This document shows, one piece after another, positions 27,590 to 35,311 of a DNA stretch of 64,000 bases. This DNA comes from UBA6163 sp031411655. GTDB lineage: Bacteria; Planctomycetota; Planctomycetia; Pirellulales; Pirellulaceae. Positions within the stretch are counted from its first letter, which is position 1; each line of letters starts with the position of its first letter. The notes under the pieces are model-generated. The model made no database searches and was not told the DNA's origin. It saw only the letters and a program-made list of their open reading frames with translations. Where the stretch lies: contig JANOBM010000036.1 of NCBI GenBank assembly GCA_031411655.1, positions 62,001 through 126,000 of the forward strand, read 5' to 3'. Position numbers and translations under genes: made by a program.

Positions 27590-29335
27590 TTAGCTGACGA
27601 TTAACTCCGGCGCGAGTTTTGACAATCGTTCAAGCAAGAATAAGTCGACATCGTGCGCGGCATCGAGTGTCATCGCTCTTTCCGCAATGGCGATACACTG
27701 TTCGATGGAAACGCTCCGAATCGCCTTTTTAACTTTGGGTAACGCGTTGGGTGGCACACTCAGGCTTCGAACGCCCATTCCAAGCAGCAGCAGCGCCCGG
27801 GCGGGGTTGCTGCTCATTTCGCCACAGATCCCAAGCGGTATGTTCGCGAGCTTCGCTTGGTAGACGCACATTTCGATGAGACGCAGTACCGCTGGGTCAC
27901 TCGCCTGGTAGAGATCCGCGACGTACTCATTGCTGCGGTCGACGGCAAGCGTGTACTGGACAAGGTCATTCGTGCCGATGCTCAAGAAGTCAACTTCTTT
28001 TACAAAGCGATCGAGCATCAACACGGCTGCGGGGACCTCCACCATCATGCCGATGGGCAGGTTGCTGCGATGGGGAATGCCGTCCTCGGCGAGGTCCTCC
28101 GCGATGATGTTGATCAACATCTTTGCTTGTCGCAACTCAGCAAGCGTGGTGATCAGCGGGAACATGACTCGAACGTCACCGAGCACAGCAACGCGAAGGA
28201 TCGCACGAAGCTGCGGCCGAAACAGTTCAGGAGTCTTCAGTGAAAGTCGGATGCTGCGCAGGCCAAGGAACGGGTTGGGCTCCGGTTCGATTAGCGGCCT
28301 GCTTCCCATCTTATCGGCACCGAGATCGAGCGTGCGAATGATGACAGGCCGGCCTTGCATCGCCTCAACCACTTGGCGATAGGCATTGTAGTGGTCTTCT
28401 TCACTCGGCTCGTCGTCGCTTGCTAAATATAAGAATTCGGTGCGGTAAAGACCGATGCCGGTGGCGCCACGTTCCAGACAAGTGGACACTTCGTGTGGAA
28501 ATTCAATGTTGGCGCTGAGCGAAACAGACACCCCATCCGTCGTCTCTGCAGGAAGGTCTCGCAATTCGGCCAACCGAATCGCAAGGGACCGCCTTCGTTC
28601 GCGGCCTTCTTCGTAGCGACGAAGCGTTTCGGCATCCGGATCAAGGATGACGATGCCACGATCGCCATCGACGATGACACGTGTGGATGCGCGAATGCCG
28701 TCAAGGAAGTCGCCGATGCCAACCACTGCTGGAAGTTCCAGGCCCTTGGCGACGATCGCCGTGTGTCCACCAGGGCCACCGGTTTCGGTACAGAACCCTC
28801 GAACGTATCGTCGGTCTAAGTTCGCGGTCTCCGATGGAGTCAAGTTGTGACTGAGCACGATGACCGGCTCGGTCAATTCAGAAAGCGGGCGGCGTGAAAC
28901 CGCGCCAAGCTGCCTAAGTAGTTGTTGCTCGATGTCGAGCACATCCTCGGCGCGCTCTGCGAGCAAAGAATTGTCCAACCGCCGAAGGTCGGAAGCGTAG
29001 CGATGAAGGACCTCGCTGACTGCAAAAGCGGCTGATTGCAAGCCGTGAGTGATGCGTTTGTGCAGCTCCGTGTGCAAACGCGGATCATGCAGCATTTGAA
29101 GCTGCGCAGCAAAGATATCGCCCGTCGAACCACCGGCAATCGCAGACGTTTCTAACCGATTGGTTTCAAGGGTGCGTGAGACAGCATCGACCGCGCGACG
29201 TAACCGGATGCTTTCCTGGGCGACGTCGTTGGGTTCGACTTTACAGCGTTCAATTCGGTAGCCTTCGCGGTCTAGCACTAAGGCTGGACCGATTGCCACC
29301 CCCGGCGATACCGGGATTCCGTGAAGTTCAACCAT
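27590..29335 (-). CDS. ptsI: PTS enzyme I (PEP-protein phosphotransferase)
   Basis: 581 residues, normal length. An N-terminal helical HPr-binding domain is followed by the phosphohistidine domain with His191 in TGGPGGHTAIVAKGLELP; the usual G-G-x-T-S-H is here G-G-P-G-G-H. The C-terminal PEP-binding barrel has GIGLYRTEFLYL, IRTLDLGADK, FLSIGTNDLVQYTLAVDR and the catalytic Cys in GICGEMSS. It transfers phosphate from PEP to HPr, encoded just upstream. No sugar permease (EIIB/EIIC) is present in the window, so this looks like a regulatory relay. Confidence 0.95.
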   Translation of the reverse strand: MVELHGIPVSPGVAIGPALVLDREGYRIERCKVEPNDVAQESIRLRRAVDAVSRTLETNRLETSAIAGGSTGDIFAAQLQMLHDPRLHTELHKRITHGLQSAAFAVSEVLHRYASDLRRLDNSLLAERAEDVLDIEQQLLRQLGAVSRRPLSELTEPVIVLSHNLTPSETANLDRRYVRGFCTETGGPGGHTAIVAKGLELPAVVGIGDFLDGIRASTRVIVDGDRGIVILDPDAETLRRYEEGRERRRSLAIRLAELRDLPAETTDGVSVSLSANIEFPHEVSTCLERGATGIGLYRTEFLYLASDDEPSEEDHYNAYRQVVEAMQGRPVIIRTLDLGADKMGSRPLIEPEPNPFLGLRSIRLSLKTPELFRPQLRAILRVAVLGDVRVMFPLITTLAELRQAKMLINIIAEDLAEDGIPHRSNLPIGMMVEVPAAVLMLDRFVKEVDFLSIGTNDLVQYTLAVDRSNEYVADLYQASDPAVLRLIEMCVYQAKLANIPLGICGEMSSNPARALLLLGMGVRSLSVPPNALPKVKKAIRSVSIEQCIAIAERAMTLDAAHDVDLFLLERLSKLAPELIVS

Positions 29336-29577
29336 CGATGATCGGGTACCGCGTAGCCAAACGCCGACTCGTTGACCATTACCTTCGAAAGGTCTAGGTC
29401 TTCGACAGCGTTTTGCTCAGGGATTCCGATGTCCAACATTCTTGTTCGGGTGTTATTAAGTTGCAGGCGCGGTGTTGCGTGGCTGCAGCGAGCCGACCGC
29501 TGGCGCGTGCTCAAGCAACACTGCAACTGCAATCCTTGGGAAAATCCCCGTGGCAGCTCGCAATGCTTCGAAGCGCG

Positions 29578-29868
29578 TTACTCGGCCTGCTCCAATTCAA
29601 AAAAACCGCAATCAAACAAATCAGCGATGACCGCAACCGCTTGCTCCGCATCGGCACCTTGCGCTGTCAGACACATCTCGGTGCCGCACTCGGCACCCAG
29701 CGTCAGAAGCGAAAGGATGCTCTTGCAGTCGACTCGATACCCGTTTTTTTCAAGGAATATCGACGCATCATGCCGACTCGCTTCGCGCACCAATAAATCG
29801 GCCGGGCGAGCATGGAGACCCTGCGTGTTACGCACGGTCACGATACGGGTGACGACTGTAGAACTCAT
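29578..29868 (-). CDS. ptsH: HPr phosphocarrier protein
   Basis: 96 residues from the ATG at 29868 (a longer frame to 29976 lacks support). His19 in GLHARPA is the phospho-acceptor for enzyme I. Ser50 in CKSILSLLTLGA matches the regulatory Ser46 site phosphorylated by HPr kinase/phosphorylase, so ATP-dependent control is possible if hprK exists elsewhere. It lies between ptsN-like and ptsI genes in the same direction, with spacers of 132 and 242 bp. Gram-negative NPr-type function is likely given the missing permeases, but the Ser site is more HPr-like. Confidence 0.94.
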   Translation of the reverse strand: MSSTVVTRIVTVRNTQGLHARPADLLVREASRHDASIFLEKNGYRVDCKSILSLLTLGAECGTEMCLTAQGADAEQAVAVIADLFDCGFFELEQAE

Positions 29869-30000
29869 AGCGGCGATGTCGCCGAAACCAAAAAAATGAA
29901 TACCAAAATTGACTGAAAACCAACTCTCATGCTCGCCGGATCGACTCCAGCACCTAGGCCGCGTCGCGATGAGCACGGCCTGACCAAATTCACGGACGCT

Positions 30001-30477
30001 CTACGAAGCGAACTGATTGTTATCAGCTTCTTCTAACAACTGGTGAATGTCGTCTGTCGTCTTACTCTGTTTAAGGAATCGACAAAAAGTCTCGTCCCGA
30101 AGCTGACGGGAAATATTTTCCAAAGCCCGCAAGTGATCTCCCGGTCGTTCGGGCGGACTGATTAGTAGGAAGAAAAGCTGGACTTTCTCGCCGTCAAGGC
30201 TGTTGAAATCCACGCCATCCACGCTCACGCCAACGGTTCCTACCAACTTGTCTACACTTCCGTGTTTGGTGTGAGGGACCGCGACACCTCGACCAATCCC
30301 AGTGCTTCCCAGTTCTTCGCGTTTCATGATTGCCGCAATGATGTCGGCTTTTTCATCGGCACCAATCTCGCCGGCTTGAAGCAGAGACTCTACCAGCTCA
30401 GCGATCACGCCGTCTTTGGTGTTCGCCGTCAATTCGGCGCGAATCGCCTTCTCGCAGATGAAGTCAGAAAATTTCAT
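30001..30477 (-). CDS. ptsN: PTS EIIA component, PtsN/fructose type
   Basis: 158 residues, a single EIIA domain. His69 in GIGRGVAVPHTKH is the phosphorylated histidine. The VQLFFLLISPPERPGDHLRALENISRQL region matches the PTS_EIIA_2 family, which includes regulatory EIIA-Ntr. No EIIB or EIIC partner is encoded nearby. It lies directly downstream of an hpf-like gene, the order known from rpoN operons (rpoN-hpf-ptsN), although rpoN itself is not in this window. Likely output is regulatory: potassium/nitrogen or stringent control is known for PtsN elsewhere, not shown here. Confidence 0.9.
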   Translation of the reverse strand: MKFSDFICEKAIRAELTANTKDGVIAELVESLLQAGEIGADEKADIIAAIMKREELGSTGIGRGVAVPHTKHGSVDKLVGTVGVSVDGVDFNSLDGEKVQLFFLLISPPERPGDHLRALENISRQLRDETFCRFLKQSKTTDDIHQLLEEADNNQFAS

Positions 30478-30643
30478 AAAGCTTTTACCTACAGCGTTTT
30501 AGATGCCATCGGAGTCGTTTTATCCCAAAACGGATTGCAGTAACGCTGGGCAACATCGAACAAATCGACGCGGGCTAGCGCGAACAACCGAGCGTACGCA
30601 CGGCGCAAAACCGTCTCAAACTCACGCCGAGACAAAGGTTAAT

Positions 30644-30961
30644 TCAAATGTGTTTATGGCCAGTCGCACGATGGCCGGTCATTTTCTCTTTCGTGCGTCG
30701 AAGCTGTTGTTCCATTTTGGGAATGACAACGTCTAACGCACCCAATACGGAGCTAGCCTCTGCCGTAGCGACGCAGTCTTCCGCGTGTTCCGCAGAAACC
30801 ATCAGCTCGACTTTCGGTTTATCTACATGCTCAAGGTCGACAATGACATCAATCAAATTGACTCGATCGAACAGTCGTCGAAGTTTTTCGACCTTCTCTT
30901 CAATCAAAGGCTGATCACCAGGCTGAAGTTGCCCGTGACGGACGGAAACGCGAACTTGCAT
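30644..30961 (-). CDS. hpf: Ribosome hibernation promoting factor, short form
   Basis: 105 residues. The start MQVRVSVRHG at 30961 is 7 bp from a strong GAGGAG; the adjacent ATG at 30964 is also possible. A single HPF/YfiA domain (beta-alpha-beta-beta-beta-alpha) is visible: LIEEKVEKLRRLFDRVNLID, VDLEHVDKPKVELMVSAEH and a C-terminal basic helix VVIPKMEQQLRRTKEKM. The C-terminal dimerisation domain of long HPF is absent. It binds the 30S decoding centre in stationary phase. First gene of the seven-gene minus-strand string that continues with ptsN, HPr and ptsI. Confidence 0.9.
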   Translation of the reverse strand: MQVRVSVRHGQLQPGDQPLIEEKVEKLRRLFDRVNLIDVIVDLEHVDKPKVELMVSAEHAEDCVATAEASSVLGALDVVIPKMEQQLRRTKEKMTGHRATGHKHI

Positions 30962-30964
30962 CAT

Positions 30965-31596
30965 GTAACTCCTCAAACGCAATCGTCGGATCTAAACCCC
31001 AGGGCCGCAAGGCTCCGAAGCGCAAAATCTCGTGAAGATATTCATCTTAACGTGATTTTCCCGCGAACGTGATACCGCTTACCTAAAGGAAATGAGGGAA
31101 CCTGTTTAATTCTTTGATTTCCAGCGATTTAAAGCTCCCCTCCGTGCAACTCGATCGCTGCTTGTCGGCATGCCCCACCGCCTGGGTGTCATTGCCGTAC
31201 CGGGCGAATCGCAGCATGGATCGCAGCGAAGTTCCGCTTCGACTGGCCAAAAGTTGTGGTCAGACTGGGAATTCACTCTCGCCGCTAGCGGAGTGGATCT
31301 AAAGGCAAGGGTGGTGAGTCAGCAATTTTGATTCATGAGCAAGGACTCGGGATTTCGGCGCCCTCGACTCTGCCCATGCACCCGATTGGTCCGAATCGTC
31401 GTCATCCTTTCCCTTTTTCTCTCTATTCACCGCACACCGGATGCCGTAGGATGCTGTGCGTTGCTTGAGTGTTGCTTGAGCAGTGCGTGGTCTTCGGTTG
31501 GCTGTTTCGGGTGGCTGCGTCGTGCGGCTGAAAATCGGATGCGGGCACTGCGGGCCTTATGCGTGACCCTCCCTCCTGACTTTCCAATGGAAAAAC
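30965..31596. other. Intergenic region of about 630 bp upstream of hpf
   Basis: Divergent region between hpf (-) and the hypothetical gene at 31597 (+). Frames inside it (31114-31302, 31335-31616) have poor composition and no ribosome-binding site. A short tandem repeat GTTGCTTGAG (31460-31469, 31471-31480) is present. The promoter of the hpf-ptsN string must lie at its left end but could not be pinpointed. Confidence 0.45.
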
Positions 31597-32166
31597 ATGC
31601 CCTATTTAATGGTTAATCTCAGTGATCCTCGCGATTGTCGCGATGCGATCCATCGACTGCGTGACGCGATTCACCAAGCCGGCGGGTCAGCCGCGGCAGG
31701 TAAGAAGGCCGCGCCTCGTAGTCCGTCCCCAGCCCAACGTGAACGGGGCCGATCGGTAGTACCGGCCTCCGATGACGCGACGCGGGAACAGGGTTCCGTG
31801 AGTGATTTTCGCCCAGTGTCATCGTCAAAGGTGCGGTCCTCCGCGCCAGCACGGCCGGAAGAAGACCTCCACGATCTACCGTTGCCAAATAAGCTGAGTC
31901 GAATCTCGCAGCGAGGTGTATTTCGGCATTTGCTACGCATCGCAACGGAGGTCAGCACGCCCATGTCGCTACCGGAGCTCGATCGTCAGCTAGGCTTCCA
32001 GCCGAACAAGATGCGATCTCTCAAAGCGATTATGGCGAAGCTTGAGCATCGCTTTGGCTTGCGTTTTTTGGTAGCCGACCCGGAAGGAAGTGCCGACGAG
32101 GCCGGAAACCCTCGCTACATCATGCCACCTCGTATGAGGAATCAGATCCTGCGAGTTGCGGGTTGA
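31597..32166 (+). CDS. Hypothetical protein with a C-terminal helical domain
   Basis: 189 residues; an internal ATG at 31609 is also plausible. The N-terminal third (DPRDCRDAIHRLRDAIHQAG) may form a helix. Residues about 30-85 are a Ser/Pro/Arg-rich linker. The C-terminal part (LSRISQRGVFRHLLRIATEV, SLPELDRQLGFQPNKMRSLK, IMAKLEHRFGLRFLV) has the rhythm of a winged-helix or similar DNA-binding fold, but no family is recognised. No signal peptide or membrane segment. Support comes from composition and open length; the upstream AATGGAAAA is a weak ribosome-binding site. Confidence 0.6.
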   Translation: MPYLMVNLSDPRDCRDAIHRLRDAIHQAGGSAAAGKKAAPRSPSPAQRERGRSVVPASDDATREQGSVSDFRPVSSSKVRSSAPARPEEDLHDLPLPNKLSRISQRGVFRHLLRIATEVSTPMSLPELDRQLGFQPNKMRSLKAIMAKLEHRFGLRFLVADPEGSADEAGNPRYIMPPRMRNQILRVAG

Positions 32167-32245
32167 TTGTGGTGGCCGAGGGTGCGGTAGTCGTTCCTAA
32201 ACTCGCTCCGGGTAAATGCCCTGTCCGTTTTGAAGCACGTTCGCG

Positions 32246-33097
32246 CTAAGTCTTGATGTCGCGTCTCGAAGTCGCTACCGCGATGAATCCCCCTGCCCTT
32301 AGCCCGGGAAAGGCCTTGGGGATAGGAAGAAGTGAGTCGCTCGTCGATGAAAGTGGCAGCACTCGCTCCAACTTCCACCCGGTGGCTACCAGGTCGGCCC
32401 GGAGTTCTCGAAGCGAATAGGTATGAAGGAACATATCTGCAAGCCCGCGATAGCTGTAAGTACGGTCGCCTAGTTCGCAGTCGCGTGATCGAAAGGCATT
32501 CCATGCTGACCGTGCGTAGGCTACCGCTGCAGGACGATTTTTCCAGGCATCGTTTCGGTTGTGAACGTGCAGAACAAAGGTGCCGCCCGAGCGAACGATT
32601 CGGCTTGCGTGCCTCATGAACTCGCGGCGATTCCGTCGCCCGCTAATCATTCCAATGGTGCTGAATAAACAAACGGCATGTGCTGCGCAGCCGTCTGTGA
32701 GGCATCCAAGTTGAACTAAGTTGGCTCGTAAAAGTCGCTGGCTCATTGCGGCGCCGTGCGGTGACTGAACAACCCTTCCCAGCATGGATTGGCTCATGTC
32801 GACGCCAAGGACGTCGTAGCCGCGTTCCCAAAGTGCGTGCAGTGCGCGACCGTCTCCGCACCCAAAATCGATTACCCGCGTCGCCCGGTTTGGCAACGCG
32901 TTCGGGAGCGAAGCAAGCGTTAAGTCAACGTCGATCCCAATCAACGGCGTATTGCGTAGAAAAGCCGAGTACTCGTTCGCGATCGACTCCCGCTGAGTGT
33001 ATTCCCAGGTTCCTGGTGCCACCCCAGGAGGCAATCGCCAAAGAGGCAAGCGAAGCGAGCGAGACGACGGGGTGGGTTGACGGTCGGGAGGCTGCAT
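32246..33097 (-). CDS. Class I SAM-dependent methyltransferase
   Basis: 283 residues. The SAM-binding motif I is VIDFGCGDGRALHAL (about residues 75-89), followed by the motif II acidic residue in YDVLGVDMSQSML. Post-motif strands continue with CLFSTIGMIS and RIVRSGGTFVLHVHN, typical of the Methyltransf_11/25 families that act on small molecules or lipids. The N-terminal 35 residues are Pro/Arg-rich and probably disordered. Substrate cannot be told. It diverges from gap, with about 200 bp between the starts. Confidence 0.85.
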   Translation of the reverse strand: MQPPDRQPTPSSRSLRLPLWRLPPGVAPGTWEYTQRESIANEYSAFLRNTPLIGIDVDLTLASLPNALPNRATRVIDFGCGDGRALHALWERGYDVLGVDMSQSMLGRVVQSPHGAAMSQRLLRANLVQLGCLTDGCAAHAVCLFSTIGMISGRRNRREFMRHASRIVRSGGTFVLHVHNRNDAWKNRPAAVAYARSAWNAFRSRDCELGDRTYSYRGLADMFLHTYSLRELRADLVATGWKLERVLPLSSTSDSLLPIPKAFPGLRAGGFIAVATSRRDIKT

Positions 33098-33142
33098 GCA
33101 CGTTCACTTGGGCGGTGCCGACCGTATCACGGCGGCAGGGGC

Positions 33143-33172
33143 TGGTTAAAATTCAGGCCAATACCGTATAAT
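33143..33172 (+). promoter_or_regulatory. Candidate sigma-70 promoter of gap
   Basis: A perfect -10 hexamer TATAAT lies at 33167-33172, with a weak -35 (TGGTTA at 33143-33148, spacing 18). The implied start near 33179-33180 would place a hairpin at the very 5' end of the transcript and leave a leader of about 117 nt before the gap GTG. Confidence 0.35.
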
Positions 33173-33180
33173 CGAAGGCC

Positions 33181-33204
33181 CTCGGGCTTACGTTTTAGTC
33201 CGAG
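33181..33204 (+). promoter_or_regulatory. 5' leader hairpin upstream of gap
   Basis: CTCGGGCT (33181-33188) pairs with AGTCCGAG (33197-33204), 8 bp with one G-T wobble and an 8-nt loop. It begins at the predicted transcription start, where a 5'-terminal stem would protect mRNA from 5'-end-dependent decay by RNase E/G. A stem of this size can also arise by chance. Confidence 0.3.
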
Positions 33205-33296
33205 AAATGCCGTGATTATTAGAATCAATGTCAGCCCTTTCGGTTTGCGGCTGAACGGTCACCCTTACGCTAGGCTTCCTGGGAGTTTGAATCACT

Positions 33297-34325
33297 GTGG
33301 CAATACGAGTCGCAATCAACGGGTTTGGTCGAATCGGTCGTTTGACGTTCCGCAATCTGATGGAGCGTTCAAGCGAATTCGAAGTCGTAGCGGTAAATGA
33401 CTTGACCGACAATCACACTTTGGCAACGCTCTTAAAGTACGACAGCACTCATGGTCGCTACGCGGGCACGGTCGATTTTGACGATAATTTTCTGATCGTG
33501 GACGGGAAAAAGATCCATGCGTTGGCCGAGCGTGATCCTCGCCAACTGCCTTGGAAGGAGCACAACATTGATGTTGTGATTGAATCGACCGGTTTTTTCA
33601 CCGCTCGATCCGCGAACGGTAAGCCCGGTTACGACAGTCACCTAGAAGCTGGCTGCAAGAAGGTCGTTCTGAGTGCGCCGGCGAAAGACGGTGCTGATTT
33701 GACCTGTGTAATGGGGGTCAATGATGACAAGCTAACTAAAGATCTCAAGTGCGTTTCCAACGCAAGCTGCACGACAAACTGCCTAGCGCCCGTTGCAAAA
33801 GTGCTGCATGAGCAGTTTGGTATCGAATCGGGCCTGATGACGACCGTTCACGCCTATACGAACGATCAGAAAGTGCAGGATCAGCCACACGAAGACCTTT
33901 ACCGTAGCCGGGCAGCGGCTACCAATATCATCCCAACAACGACGGGAGCCGCTAAAGCGGTTGCGTTGGTGATTCCTGAGCTGAAGGGTAAGCTTACCGG
34001 CATCGCTATGCGAGTCCCGGTTCCGACAGGTAGCGTCGTCGACTTGACCGTGAACTTGAGCAAGGAAGTCGATGCCGAGACCATCAATGCAGCGATGAAA
34101 GCCGCTGCTGAGGGGCCGCTCAAGGGGATTCTCTGCTACACGACCGATCCAATCGTCAGTAGCGACATCATTCACGATCCACACAGCAGCATCTTCGCTG
34201 CCGACTTCACGCAGGTGCTCGGTGGAAAGGGCAAATTCGCGAAGGTGATTAGCTGGTATGACAACGAATGGGGTTACAGCTGCCGCACCGCCGATCTCGT
34301 TGCCAAATTAGGCAAGATGCTTTAA
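33297..34325 (+). CDS. gap: Glyceraldehyde-3-phosphate dehydrogenase, type I
   Basis: 342 residues. The GTG start at 33297 gives MAIRVAINGFGRIGRL, with GGGAG 11 bp upstream. The NAD-binding Rossmann motif INGFGRIGR is at 7-15; the catalytic Cys158 is in SNASCTTNCLAP and His185 in TTVHAYTNDQ. The C-terminal signature SWYDNEWGYSCR is intact. Cytosolic glycolytic/gluconeogenic enzyme. The gene is monocistronic by context: a divergent methyltransferase lies upstream, and a strong GC-rich hairpin follows 26 bp after the stop. Confidence 0.97.
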   Translation: MAIRVAINGFGRIGRLTFRNLMERSSEFEVVAVNDLTDNHTLATLLKYDSTHGRYAGTVDFDDNFLIVDGKKIHALAERDPRQLPWKEHNIDVVIESTGFFTARSANGKPGYDSHLEAGCKKVVLSAPAKDGADLTCVMGVNDDKLTKDLKCVSNASCTTNCLAPVAKVLHEQFGIESGLMTTVHAYTNDQKVQDQPHEDLYRSRAAATNIIPTTTGAAKAVALVIPELKGKLTGIAMRVPVPTGSVVDLTVNLSKEVDAETINAAMKAAAEGPLKGILCYTTDPIVSSDIIHDPHSSIFAADFTQVLGGKGKFAKVISWYDNEWGYSCRTADLVAKLGKML

Positions 34326-34351
34326 CAGGCAGAGTTTCGTCACCATGAGAC

Positions 34352-34378
34352 GCGGCGCCGGCTTGCAGGCGGCGCTGC
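34352..34378 (+). terminator. GC-rich hairpin after gap
   Basis: GCGGCGCCG (34352-34360) pairs with CGGCGCTGC (34370-34378), 9 bp with one G-T wobble and a 9-nt loop, 26 bp past the gap stop. It is followed by a modestly T-rich CGTCGTTCTTTCC. A reasonable intrinsic terminator without a clean U-run. Confidence 0.5.
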
Positions 34379-34688
34379 CGTCGTTCTTTCCAAGATGTCT
34401 CGGTGCCCACCGCTTCCCTGTCACCGAATCATCACTTAGAGGCGTGGAGCGTCCGGAATTCACCAACTCGACGATACTCGCCCTGGAAACCCATGCCATG
34501 GTTTTGGGGCGACCTCGATGCCTTTCCGGCGAAGTGCTGCTTTGATTTCGACGTAACTTAGCAAGGTTGTTCTGGAACGCCTAAACTCTCCATCCGATTT
34601 CGACTATTCTTTTACCTTCAACGATAGGCGTTTGCGGATTCGCCCCATCGTTCAGTGATTCCGCCACCGGTCCGCTTTGAAACTTGCT
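34379..34688. other. Intergenic stretch between gap and the hyperacidic gene
   Basis: About 310 bp with no credible gene: the forward frame at 34345-34545 and reverse frame at 34308-34499 have poor composition and no ribosome-binding site. The promoter for the next gene is presumably near its right end. Confidence 0.4.
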
Positions 34689-35201
34689 ATGAGCCACGTC
34701 ATTCCCATCCTGCCCCCCTCTCCGTTTGCTGAGCCCATTCCCGAGCTTGAGCCGACCATCGTACCGACCATTGGCGCTTGCGGTCTTTTAGCGGATCCGT
34801 TGGACGCACAAACGACTGAAGCTTGGCAATCCGAACTCGCCGCTCCCTCCATGCCCGAGTTTGTCGAGCCTGGTGGTAAAGTCGTGCAGGCGGAATTGTC
34901 TGGCTTCGAAGACGACGAGGAAGAAGGAATCGAGCCAGTTCCTGCGGCAGATGAAGATGATGAGTTTGATGACTTTGACGACATCGACGACGAAGATTTC
35001 GACGACGACTTCGATGATGATTTTGAAGAAGAGTTGGACGACGACTACGAAATCGAAATCGAAGATGAAATCAGCGCTGAGTTTGGTTTAAGCGGCGTCG
35101 TGATCGACGACATCGATGAAATTGAAGATATCGATGTCATCGAGCTCGATGCGGAAATCGAAATTGAACCTCTCGACGATTTAGACGACAAAGAAGAATA
35201 G
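34689..35201 (+). CDS. Hyperacidic low-complexity protein
   Basis: 170 residues from the ATG at 34689 (a TTG at 34677 would add four). The first 70 residues are Pro-rich with short hydrophobic patches (IPILPPSPF, PEFVEPGGKVVQAEL). From residue 73 to the end nearly every position is Asp or Glu, with periodic Phe/Ile/Val/Leu (DDEFDDFDDIDDEDFDDDFD and similar). It ends in a Lys-Glu-Glu tail. It is not a known enzyme; such tails act as chaperone-like, cation-binding or DNA-mimic domains in other proteins, which is inference here. It sits 110 bp upstream of ileS in the same direction. Confidence 0.72.
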   Translation: MSHVIPILPPSPFAEPIPELEPTIVPTIGACGLLADPLDAQTTEAWQSELAAPSMPEFVEPGGKVVQAELSGFEDDEEEGIEPVPAADEDDEFDDFDDIDDEDFDDDFDDDFEEELDDDYEIEIEDEISAEFGLSGVVIDDIDEIEDIDVIELDAEIEIEPLDDLDDKEE

Positions 35202-35311
35202 TTCGATCACCGGGATGGAATTCCGGTCCATCCCTTTGTTACGAAGTCAGCTTGCCAAATTGTTTTTTCGGTTTGACCACCGATTCGGCCATCTCTTTCA
35301 GGACGAAACTC

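Noticed and set aside
31049..31073. Direct repeat AACGTGAT twice, 17 bp apart, upstream of hpf
   Set aside because: An 8-mer repeated at this distance is expected many times by chance in 64 kb; no other operator evidence.
31335..31616. A 93-codon forward frame upstream of the hypothetical gene
   Set aside because: Cys/Arg-rich translation, no ribosome-binding site, and it overlaps the better-supported start at 31597.
20917..32465. Shared 13-mer GCTGTAAGTACGG at 20917 and 32453
   Set aside because: The second copy lies in methyltransferase coding sequence and such 13-mer pairs are expected by chance at this window size.
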